Below are positions 34,352-42,324 of a stretch of DNA of 64,000 nucleotides, one piece after another. Below the pieces are notes generated by a model, which saw only the letters and a list, made by a program, of their open reading frames with translations, made no database searches and was not told the DNA's origin. The DNA comes from Bradyrhizobium sp. Gha. Its GTDB lineage: Bacteria; Pseudomonadota; Alphaproteobacteria; Rhizobiales; Xanthobacteraceae. The translations under genes and the position numbers were made by a program. The stretch's first letter is position 1, and every line of letters starts with the position of its first letter. The stretch covers positions 230,685-294,684 of the forward strand of contig NZ_FOQM01000004.1 in assembly GCF_900113735.1 (NCBI RefSeq), read 5' to 3'.

Positions 34352-35212
34352 TCACCCCTTCGCCGCCAAGGACGCTTGCATGGCACGTTTGGCCAACTGC
34401 CCCAGCAAGTGCTGGCGGTATTCGGCAGAGGCGTGAAGATCGCCATTTGCCGATACGCACGACGTGACCAGTTCCGCAAATCGATCCGGCGTCTGGCCGT
34501 CGATCGCGATGCTGGTTAGCTTGCCCTCGACTTGCCTCAGCCGGAGCGGTGTGTCGGCCACACCCATCACGGCTACGCGCGCGTCATCGATGGTGGAAGA
34601 CTTGCGCCGGACCGAGACGGCGACACTGGCAAGCGCGAAATCGCCAAAGCGGCGGGCGACTTCCTCGAAGGCCCAACCGCTGTGTTGCAAAACCGGAAAT
34701 TCGAGCTCCACCACGATCTCGTCGGGCTCCAAGCAATTTGTCAGGGCATCGACGAAGAAATCCTCGGCAGCTACAGACCGACGCCCTGACGGGCCCTGAA
34801 CCGACAGCGTCGCGTCGTAGAATAAGGAGAGCATCGGCAACTCAGCCGCGGGGTCCGCATGAGACACGCTGCCGCCGATGGTGCCTCGATTGCGGATCGC
34901 CAGGTGCGCCACGTGACGCATCGCCGCCGCCATTACAGGCAGCTTCGAGGCAATCAGCGGCGATTGTTCGATCTCGCGATGCCGCGTCAGCGCTCCGATT
35001 GCGATGCGATCGCCTCTCAGCTTGATGAACGAAAGCTCTTTGATGCCGTTCAGGTCGACCAGAACCGCAGGCCGCGCCATCCGGAAGTTCAGGAGCGGGA
35101 GCAAGCTCTGGCCGCCGGCGAGAACCTTTCCCTCGCCGTTTGCCGTCGACAAGGCTTCGATTGCTGCATCCACCGTCGTTGGCGCTATGTAATCAAATTT
35201 GGCAGGCTTCAT
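34352..35212 (-). CDS. Molybdenum hydroxylase medium (FAD-binding) subunit
   Basis: 286-aa FAD subunit with the two flavin motifs AGGQSLLPLLN (near residue 32) and RNRGTIGGSVSHADPAAE (near 108), as in CoxM. The protein lacks the extra roughly 40-residue insertion that binds a 4Fe-4S cluster in 4-hydroxybenzoyl-CoA reductase, so the complex is better viewed as an oxidising hydroxylase than a benzoyl-CoA-type reductase. It follows the enoyl-CoA hydratase gene by 45 bp. Confidence 0.93.
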   Translation of the reverse strand: MKPAKFDYIAPTTVDAAIEALSTANGEGKVLAGGQSLLPLLNFRMARPAVLVDLNGIKELSFIKLRGDRIAIGALTRHREIEQSPLIASKLPVMAAAMRHVAHLAIRNRGTIGGSVSHADPAAELPMLSLFYDATLSVQGPSGRRSVAAEDFFVDALTNCLEPDEIVVELEFPVLQHSGWAFEEVARRFGDFALASVAVSVRRKSSTIDDARVAVMGVADTPLRLRQVEGKLTSIAIDGQTPDRFAELVTSCVSANGDLHASAEYRQHLLGQLAKRAMQASLAAKG

Positions 35213-35257
35213 CGAATTCGCCCTCCAAAGCCGGTTGTCTTCCCTGTTTGGCCGTCC

Positions 35258-36049
35258 TTATTCGCCGCGAAATCGCGGCTGTCTCTTTTCTTCGAAGGCG
35301 CGCCGGCCTTCCTTGAAGTCCTCGCTGTCGGAAGCGGCATCGATAAGCTGTTGCGCCACCGCCAGATCAAGAGTCCCGGTTCCCATCGAAAGGCCGTTCA
35401 GCATGTATTTTGCGCCCGCGATCGAGAGAGGCGCATTACGCGCCAAGCGCCGCGAGAACAGTTCGGCGGCGAGCGCGACGTCGTCGTGCATCTCGTCGAT
35501 CAATCCCATGGACATCGCCTGCTCTGCTGGGTAGCGGTCGCCTGAGTAAAGGATGCGCTTGGCATTCGCGATACCCGACAGTCCCAGCAGTCGCTGCACG
35601 CTACGAACACCGTAGACGATCGATAGCTTGGCCGACGGAATGCCGATCGTTGCGGTTCGATCGCCGAAGCGAAAATCGCAGGCCAGCGCGAGATGACAGC
35701 CGCCTCCAAGGCAATAGCCGGAAATGGCCGCCACAACCGGCTTTCCCGATGCCGCGATTGCATCAGAGCATGCATCGACTACCACTTCATAATCGGCACT
35801 CTGACGCTTGTTGCCTCGGATCTCACCGAATTCGCTGATATCTGCGCCTACTGAGAAGTTATTGCCTTCCCCCGCCAGCACGATCGCGCGGACATCTCGG
35901 TCGTCAGCAAGGCGAGAAAAAATTCTGGACAGCTCACCCCACATCGCCATCGTTACGGCATTCTTCACAGAGGGCCGGTTCAGGGTGACGCGCGCGATAC
36001 CGTCGCACCGGTCGATCTTGATTGCATCCAAGCGCGGATCCTCTAACAT
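35258..36049 (-). CDS. Enoyl-CoA hydratase/isomerase family protein
   Basis: Crotonase-fold enzyme of about 263 aa. Oxyanion-hole segments: AGEGNNFSVGADISEF (near residue 60) and AAISGYCLGGGCHLALACD (near 107), followed by SIVYGVRSVQRLLG. Hydrates or isomerises an enoyl-CoA in the pathway fed by the CoA ligase. An ATG at 36067 is also in frame, but it lies inside the -10 element of the promoter just upstream, before any plausible transcription start, so I prefer the ATG at 36049. First gene of the seven-gene operon. Confidence 0.9.
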   Translation of the reverse strand: MLEDPRLDAIKIDRCDGIARVTLNRPSVKNAVTMAMWGELSRIFSRLADDRDVRAIVLAGEGNNFSVGADISEFGEIRGNKRQSADYEVVVDACSDAIAASGKPVVAAISGYCLGGGCHLALACDFRFGDRTATIGIPSAKLSIVYGVRSVQRLLGLSGIANAKRILYSGDRYPAEQAMSMGLIDEMHDDVALAAELFSRRLARNAPLSIAGAKYMLNGLSMGTGTLDLAVAQQLIDAASDSEDFKEGRRAFEEKRQPRFRGE

Positions 36050-36057
36050 CTCGAATG

Positions 36058-36095
36058 TCACTTGCATAACTAGACTATTTATTTCGGCCTGTCAA
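36058..36095 (-). promoter_or_regulatory. Promoter and operator of the hydroxylase/CoA-ligase operon
   Basis: Minus-strand TTGACA (36095-36090), 17-bp spacer, TAGTTA (36072-36067). The element AGTCTAGTTATGCAAGTGA (36076-36058) matches the two copies at 27.2 kb in 17 of 19 positions and lies at exactly the same place relative to the -10 box. This strongly suggests co-regulation of both operons and implies a very short leader before the hydratase ATG at 36049. Confidence 0.68.
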
Positions 36096-36609
36096 GCAGC
36101 GTTCCGAATCAACATGGGATGGGTCGGACGGGCGCGTAGAACTATTCCTAGAGATTGACGCCCAGTCGCTCCTCACTCTCGTCGAAACCAGAAAGGTTCT
36201 TACGTGCGACATTGCGGCATTCATCACACGCCAATGGCGACCTAGCTTCGCCAAGAGAGAGGAGTCGCGATTATTTCGATAGGGGCGCGTACGATGCCTG
36301 CACGCGCGTCGTCCACAGTAGGTTCGGCATCGTTGCGTTTCAGTTTGGTACGGCGCAGCTGCGACGGTAGGTTGGCCTCGCATAAATCCGTGCTCGGCTT
36401 GGGCGTCCGAAAGCGCACAGATTAACGGGCATTCGTCCTATTTGTACGCCATAGCTACCCAGCAGCCAGACTCCCGCTTTAGATTCGTTTCTTGCTAAGG
36501 AAGCCCAATATCTTTTTGCCTCGCACCTATCATGATTCAGTCGAAGACATGGGCAACAAGGACAATATCAATCGGATCCATGTATTTAGATTGCCAGGTA
36601 ACAGGAAAA
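36096..36609. other. Gap without a recognisable gene
   Basis: About 510 bp between the hydroxylase operon promoter and a degraded plus-strand ORF. Only short open frames with no family resemblance are present. I see no RNA gene, terminator or repeat. Confidence 0.5.
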
Positions 36610-36991
36610 TGTCGCGCGATGTGAAACGTCCTCGCAAGAACCGTGGCATGCCGCCGCCCGCGACGTTCGATATCGATAAACTGCCAGGCAGCTCCTTTGA
36701 CCGGCTGTGTTACAGGGTCCTGGCTGAAGGGCTCATCTCGAGCATGTCGAGCGTTATTTGCTGGTCGAAGAGATCCTCGAGCTTGACAGCGCCGCCTGTA
36801 AGATGCCTTTCGAGAAAAGGACGGTTCGCAGCTTCGATGAGGTCGAACAGCTCGCTCGGGACGCACGGTCGCTCACTGACGCGGCAATCCGTGCGGCGAC
36901 GCTGCCATTAGGCAAGGCCCAGCACTATCTCCACGACAGCGAGCAGCCTCGGTTGGCGATCAGGATGCGCGCCAGGTCACCCACACAATAG
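36610..36991 (+). pseudogene. Frameshifted hypothetical gene
   Basis: Starts at an ATG preceded by AGGAAA and reads in one frame to about 36724 (PPPATFDIDKLPGSSFDRL, then CYRVLAE). The sensible reading then continues in another frame as RAHLEHVERYLLVEEILE, through FDEVEQLARDARSL to a stop at 36991. Joining the two by one missing base gives a smooth helical, charged protein of about 126 aa. I do not recognise the family. Either a recent indel or a sequencing error; a spurious ORF pair remains possible. Confidence 0.3.
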
Positions 36992-37267
36992 AGCGCTGTT
37001 TGTCGTGTCTTGTATGCCCCCGCTGTGCCCTTCGTGAATTCCCGGTGGGCACAATAGAGTCGGAACATGGAGGGAACGGGCTGCGCGTCAGGGTGATCAC
37101 CTTGCTCATTGGCCGAGCTCCCGGCTCAGCCAGCCCAGCATGTAGGCGAAGTGCGTCTCGAGATTGTCGACACCGGGCAACATTCGCGAGAGGCCACGCG
37201 CAAAGCCCTGACCGTAGATGAAGCTCCTGCCGATTTCGTCGCAACACAGTTGCGCGGGATTGTTGGT

Positions 37268-37894
37268 GTGCGCATTCCCGTCACCTCTCTTTTGTTCTTG
37301 GCTGCGGCCCTCGTTGTCGCGATCACGCCGGGGCCAGGAGTCTTTTACATCATTGCACGAACGCTCGCTGGCGGACTTTCGGAAGGACTGGCATCCAGTG
37401 TCGGCCTCGGTCTCGGTGGGCTCGTGCATGTTCTCGGCGGCGCTATTGGCCTATCTGCGCTCGTGATGGCGAGCGCGCAGGCCTTCATCATTCTAAAGAT
37501 CGCTGGAGCATTCTATCTCGTCTGGCTCGGCATCAAGACGTGGCGCGAAGCCGATGTCATCGAACCGGCAGGAGTCAAAAAAACAGGGATTCATCGCGCC
37601 TTTCGCGAAGGCGTCCTGGTCGAGGCGTTCAATCTGAAGACGGCCGCATTCTTTCTCGCCTTCATCCCGCAATTCGTAGATCCAGCCGCGCACGTCGCCG
37701 CGCAGTTCATCGCACTTGGCCTCGTCTCGGTTGCACTGAACACGAGTGTTGACTTGATCGTGGCCTATTGGGCCGCGAAAGCGAGAGTCGGGCTTGCCAA
37801 GCGACCATCATTCATTACCAACACACGACAAGCATCGGGCGCCGTCATGTGCGGACTGGGAGCAACATTGTTATTTGCTCATCGTGCAACTTGA
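37268..37894 (+). CDS. LysE-family amino acid exporter
   Basis: Six-helix exporter of about 208 aa. The first helix reads LLFLAAALVVAITPGPG, the LysE/RhtB signature with ITPGPG; a later segment FREGVLVEAFNLKTAAFF holds the conserved N-P/N-L-K loop. The frame is open to 37109, but the upstream part is not membrane-like, so I place the start at the GTG at 37268 (a TTG at 37250 is an alternative). The 276 bp before it hold nothing I recognise. It might export an amino acid such as diaminopropionate from the neighbouring catabolic genes, but no co-transcription is evident. Confidence 0.85.
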   Translation: MRIPVTSLLFLAAALVVAITPGPGVFYIIARTLAGGLSEGLASSVGLGLGGLVHVLGGAIGLSALVMASAQAFIILKIAGAFYLVWLGIKTWREADVIEPAGVKKTGIHRAFREGVLVEAFNLKTAAFFLAFIPQFVDPAAHVAAQFIALGLVSVALNTSVDLIVAYWAAKARVGLAKRPSFITNTRQASGAVMCGLGATLLFAHRAT

Positions 37895-38496
37895 GGCGAC
37901 ACGTAACGGCAAGTTAATCGCCCTTCGCGGCGATCACAACCAGCGCTGATGCCGGTTCTGACGTCATTGCGGTGAGCTTGTGGGCATCGTCAATCGAACT
38001 GCACGCAATCACTGGGATTGAGTACCTGCCTGCAGGCTGACCTCGAGGCCTTCCTTCCTGTAGCTTCCAAGCTACTCGCGGTGGATCGGCGCACCGGCGC
38101 AAATCGGCAAAAAGCGCAAAGCGAGCTTCGTCTTGTCAATGGGCTTGCGCTCTTGAGCAATCGCCTTCGGCGTCTCGATCGGCGGAATGCTCGAGAGCGC
38201 CCCGACGATTGCACTGGCTCCGTCCTTGCGCAGCACTTCACCTCGCAAGATCGGCTGCGGGAACAGACCATCCAGCAGCGCCTGCTCGGCTTGGTCCGAC
38301 ATGACCGCCTCGAAGCCTGGCTGGGCTGGACCTGGGCTCGCAACACCGGCAACACTGACCATTCGATACGTTCGTCATGTGCCCAGCCCTCTTCGCACCG
38401 TCCAGCTTCAAACACGGCGCCGTCCCCTCGACGGAGCTTGGCGTATCAATTGGGAAGCGGTATTTCGAAAATGCGCAAGCGCCTTCAAAAAAGCGA
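37895..38496. other. Gap with a possible small minus-strand ORF
   Basis: About 600 bp between the LysE gene and the M20 peptidase. One minus-strand frame (38362-38072, 96 codons) has protein-like composition in its C-terminal two thirds (QAEQALLDGLFPQPILRGEV, then KLALRFLPICAGAPIHRE) but no start site or family match that I recognise. It may be a remnant of a lost gene. Nothing else is evident. Confidence 0.25.
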
Positions 38497-39923
38497 TCAC
38501 CCGGCGAGCGCGAAACCGCACCCGTCAGTGCACTCTCGTCGCACCGGCGGAAGGGTATCCAGCTCCCCCAGATCCCAATATAGGCCCGCCATAATCTCCA
38601 GGGCCTCGCGCGCGAGCCCAGTTGGCATGTGCTCGTCGGCTGCATGTTGATGGCATCCAGGATAGGCATGGGGCACCCATAACGTAGGCAAATGTAGCAG
38701 GTTGGCAAAAATGTCGTTCGGAAGCGAGCCAGCAAAATTGGGCAAGATCGCCGGCGATTTCCGCGTCGTCCGAACGATCGAGTCCTGGGCCCATTTGGCC
38801 CAGGGATGCTCAGGGTCGAGGCGCGTGGCGAGAAAAACACCATCCTCAGGGCTGGGTGTCACCTGGACCATGTCGAGACCGGCGTTGGCGAGATGTCGCC
38901 GAAGAGCAGGCAAGATATCCTCGCAATCAACGCCAACCACGAAGCGGAGCTGACAGCGGGCCCAGGCGCTCGCAGGAATGGCATTGACCGGCGCCTGCGG
39001 ATCTCCGCTACTGATGGCGAGAACGTCAAACGAGCACCAGCCATACAGCTGCTCTGCCGGGGTAAGTCCCGGCTCGCCCCAAGCCGGATCGATGTCAGGT
39101 CCGCCAGGTCGCCCGTCAACGACACAATCGGCAAGCACGCGCCGGACGGCGTCAGGCAGCTCACTTGGAAGCCATTCTGAGATTAGGATGCGGCCGGTCG
39201 GAGAGACGATCGTAGCCAGGGCGTGCGCGAGCTGGATTGCGGGATCGGACAGCAGACCGCCCCAATTACCCGAATGATATGCGCTCTCGCGCGCCTTAAT
39301 TTGGATATCGAATGTAACACATCCGCGCGAGCCCAGGAATAGTGTCGGTCGATCCTCGGACAAGCGCGGTCCGTCCGACGCAACGAAGATATCTGCGCAC
39401 AGGAGCTGCTTGTGCGTCGTACATAGTTCGCGGAGGCCGGGCGAATCGACCTCTTCACCCATTTCCATCAGGTATTTCAGGTTGAACCCCAGCCGAGCTC
39501 TTGTCTCGAGCACAGCACGGAGGCTGGCAATGTTGATGGCGTGCTGTCCCTTGTTGTCGGCGACACCGCGTCCGTACCAGCGATCATTTAATTTTGTGAG
39601 ACGCCAAGGAGACCTTCCTGAGGACCAAGTTTCATCCATGCCACGAACCACGTCGCCGTGCCATATCCGAGCACAGTCAGCAATGATGGATCTTCTATGC
39701 GTTGTGCATAAAGGAATTGCGTGCCTGCAGCGGCCAAAACCTGGCAGTCGCAGCCGAGGTCTTCAAGCATGCAGCGGGCCTGACCGAGATATTCGGCGAG
39801 CTGATGTTTTCGCTCCGGGTTCTGACTCTCGGGAGGAATCGCGACCAGCCGCGATAGCGCGGCCTCAAAGTCTCCAGAGGCCAGATGGCTTCTCGCGCGC
39901 GAGATTGCGGCGTTCCGGTTCAT
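38497..39923 (-). pseudogene. M20-family metallopeptidase/deacylase with one frameshift
   Basis: The N-terminal part (ATG 39923, MNRNAAISRARSHL) and the main part (to 38497) are in different frames. They join near 39661: a single missing base converts the expected GYGHGDVV zinc motif into a frameshift. Across both frames every M20 metal ligand is present (H of HGDVV, D of GVADNKGQ, EE of MEMGEEVDSPG, D of VASDGPRL, H of HAADEHMP). Such enzymes remove acyl or aminoacyl groups from amino acids. It follows the ABC ATPase gene by 30 bp. The full ligand set argues for a recent mutation or a sequence error rather than old decay. Confidence 0.82.
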
Positions 39924-39953
39924 TCGGGCAGCTCCTCGCACACAAACGGCATC

Positions 39954-41066
39954 TCAACTGGCGGGCGGAAACACGCGGGTATGCGCAGCATCAATCTCAA
40001 TGCGGACCCGTTGACCGGATTGGAACAGCGGTCGTCCGGGGCTCACCGAAGTTCGAGCGGTCAATCGAATGGACCCCATCTGCACAAGCACGCTTTGGTT
40101 CGTACCTGTGTAGGCAGATTCCAAGACTATCGCGCTAGCGCGCTCGTCCGGTGTCAGGCCGACATACTCGGGGCGAACCGCCAGCAACCCTCCGCCGCCT
40201 GACGTCAGTACTTGGCTTGCCTCCTGCACAACCTCAAGGCCGAGATCGGGGCTGCGGGCACAGACCTCGCCTCCAGATTGCCGCAGCTCCACCGGCAAAA
40301 AGTTCATCTCACCGATGAAATCCGCAACAAATGCAGTGGCCGGCTTCTCGTATAGCTCGCGCGGCGTTCCTAACTGTTGCAACCGCCCTCGCTCGAGCAC
40401 CGCGACGCGGTCCGCCATGGACAATGCTTCTTCCTGGTCATGGGTTACGAAGATAATGGTGCTGCCAACCTCCTTATGGATCAATTTGATCTCCATTTGG
40501 AGTTGCTGCCTCAGCTTGCGGTCCAGCGCCCCGAGCGGCTCATCCATCAGCAGCAGCAGCGGACGAAAGACAAGAGCGCGGGCCAGAGCCACACGCTGCT
40601 GCTGCCCACCCGACAACTGGCTTGGAAGTCGCGCGCCGTATCCGTCGAGTGCAACGAGCTTCAGAGTTTTTGTGACCTCGCGTTCGACGTCTCCGCCACG
40701 CAAACCCCGGCGCCGCAGCGGATAGGCGATATTCTCAGCGATCGTCATATGGGGGAACAACGCGTAGCTCTGGAACACCATGCCGAAGCCGCGACGATAG
40801 CTAGGAACATCATTGATCCGTACGCCGTCGAGCATAATGTCGCCAAATCCGGCGATCATCATCAGCAGAGTTGACTTTCCTGACCCGCTCGATCCGAGCA
40901 AGGCGACGAACTCTCCCGGCTCTATCGACAGCGAGACATCGTCGACCGCCTTGACCGCACCAAACAGTTTGGTCAACGAGTTGACCGAGACGGAGCCACG
41001 TTGACTGTGCGACGTTGCGATGCCTGCCGTTACCTTTCCGCTCACCATTGCTGTGCTGACGCTCAT
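39954..41066 (-). CDS. ABC transporter ATP-binding protein, PotA-like
   Basis: 370-aa ATPase with Walker A GSSGSGKST, Q-loop VFQSYALFPHMT, signature LSGGQQQRV, Walker B LLLMDEPLGALD, H-loop THD and a C-terminal TOBE-like domain (about residues 270-370). Compared with PotA-type proteins the stretch after Walker A is five residues short: MMIAGF is followed at once by GDIMLDG, without the usual five-residue linker. Whether this affects ATPase function is unclear. The ATG at 41066 overlaps the M24 gene stop (ATGA). Powers import with the fused permease and binding protein upstream. Confidence 0.92.
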   Translation of the reverse strand: MSVSTAMVSGKVTAGIATSHSQRGSVSVNSLTKLFGAVKAVDDVSLSIEPGEFVALLGSSGSGKSTLLMMIAGFGDIMLDGVRINDVPSYRRGFGMVFQSYALFPHMTIAENIAYPLRRRGLRGGDVEREVTKTLKLVALDGYGARLPSQLSGGQQQRVALARALVFRPLLLLMDEPLGALDRKLRQQLQMEIKLIHKEVGSTIIFVTHDQEEALSMADRVAVLERGRLQQLGTPRELYEKPATAFVADFIGEMNFLPVELRQSGGEVCARSPDLGLEVVQEASQVLTSGGGGLLAVRPEYVGLTPDERASAIVLESAYTGTNQSVLVQMGSIRLTARTSVSPGRPLFQSGQRVRIEIDAAHTRVFPPAS

Positions 41067-42205
41067 ATCGGCCTCGTCTCGAATATCTTGCGCGGTATTG
41101 AAGTCAATCGCTTCCCGCCCGAACTGGTCACCACGACGGACTCGCTGAAGGCAAGTCCGGCAGCCGATGTGTACATGTGAAAGACCATTCCTTCCTCGAT
41201 GGCCCAATTGGCACGGGGTGTGAAACAGCGGTAGAGGTCACTCGTGTGCTGGGAAACGAGCGGAGCGGTACCAAGCGTGTACCCGGTGATATTATCGTAG
41301 GTCTCGCGCAAGCCAGCCGCTACAACGCCTTCCCGCACGATGCGGTCGACGTCGGCGGCAATCGCGCCAGGCCGGAGCGCGGCGATTTGGCGGTCTTGTA
41401 ACGCGATAAGAGCCTCGGCCGCAGCTCGCTGCTCGTCTGTTGCCCCTCCTACAATGACCGATCGCATGATCCGTACCGTATAGAAGCGTAGCCGCGGCAA
41501 GAGCTCGATATGAACGATATCGCCATCGACCAGCGGTCGCTCTGCGAGGAACCCATGTAACGAATCCCAGCCCGATCCGACATTGAGAGGCCCAACGAAG
41601 CCATCATCGAACCCAAGCCGGTAATAGGCGGCAGCGGCAGCTGCAGCGATATCACGTTGGATCTTGCCGCTTGCCACCTCGCTGACAGTCGCGTCGAAGG
41701 CGGCATCCAGAAGTGAGCCGGCCCGGGACATATGAGCGATTTCTTCCGGCGACTTGCACCGCCTGAGATCCCATCCCGAACGCTCGAGGTCAAGAAACTC
41801 GGCATTAGGCAAGAGCTTGCGCAGCGATTGGAGTCTTTGGATCGTGAAGGAATTCGATTGAAACTCAGCGCCGATCCGGGCGGGCACTGAACCCCTTTCC
41901 CGCAACGTGCCGACCAGCACCGCGAGCGGATCGTCCCAATCGCCAAACCCAATGATGTTATCCATCCACGTGCGCTGGCGCGCCGGGGGAATATCAAGCT
42001 TGCGCACCAGCAGGAACGGCTCAGACGATGCCGGCACGATGCACGCTCGCCAGAGATTTTCGGAGACCGTATAGCCCGAGAGCCAGGACATCATCTCGGG
42101 CTCGTCAAAGATGACATAGTCAAGACGACGCTCTGCCATCAAGGTTCGGACGGCGTCACATCGACGCTTGTACTCCTCGACGGAGAAAGTGAGATCGCGG
42201 CTCAT
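41063..42205 (-). CDS. M24-family hydrolase lacking canonical metal ligands (ectoine-hydrolase/creatinase-like)
   Basis: 380-aa pita-bread-fold protein with a creatinase-type N-terminal domain (YVIFDEPEMMSWLSGYT near residue 30) and an M24 C-terminal domain. The metal-binding set of aminopeptidase P is broken: the first Asp position reads E234 (VHIELLP), the second Asp is replaced near V244-R245, and the GMVF-x-x-E glutamate is a Tyr (GMVFHMYTS). Metal-free M24 relatives include creatinase and ectoine hydrolase (DoeA/EutD), which open amide or amidine bonds. Position between ABC transporter genes, with an M20 deacylase and an Lrp regulator, mirrors ectoine-degradation clusters. Confidence 0.85.
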   Translation of the reverse strand: MSRDLTFSVEEYKRRCDAVRTLMAERRLDYVIFDEPEMMSWLSGYTVSENLWRACIVPASSEPFLLVRKLDIPPARQRTWMDNIIGFGDWDDPLAVLVGTLRERGSVPARIGAEFQSNSFTIQRLQSLRKLLPNAEFLDLERSGWDLRRCKSPEEIAHMSRAGSLLDAAFDATVSEVASGKIQRDIAAAAAAAYYRLGFDDGFVGPLNVGSGWDSLHGFLAERPLVDGDIVHIELLPRLRFYTVRIMRSVIVGGATDEQRAAAEALIALQDRQIAALRPGAIAADVDRIVREGVVAAGLRETYDNITGYTLGTAPLVSQHTSDLYRCFTPRANWAIEEGMVFHMYTSAAGLAFSESVVVTSSGGKRLTSIPRKIFETRPI

Positions 42206-42324
42206 GGTCGATGCTCCGTTGCGATTGCGAGACCTCGACCCAGATTGGATCGAGTGGACTGCTTTAGGAAAGGCGCCACTGGCTTCCTCGTAGGATCAAC
42301 GATGTCAGCGATTCATTCATCGGC

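Noticed and set aside
30709..35212. Carbon monoxide dehydrogenase (coxMSL)
   Set aside because: The large subunit lacks the AYRCSFR active-site loop (it reads PYRGVGRP), so CO oxidation is unlikely even though a CoxG relative is nearby.
34352..35212. 4-Hydroxybenzoyl-CoA reductase beta subunit
   Set aside because: The protein is 286 aa and lacks the inserted 4Fe-4S-binding loop of that enzyme.
36067..36067. Enoyl-CoA hydratase start at the upstream ATG
   Set aside because: This ATG overlaps the predicted -10 box and would lie before the transcription start, so the ATG at 36049 is preferred.
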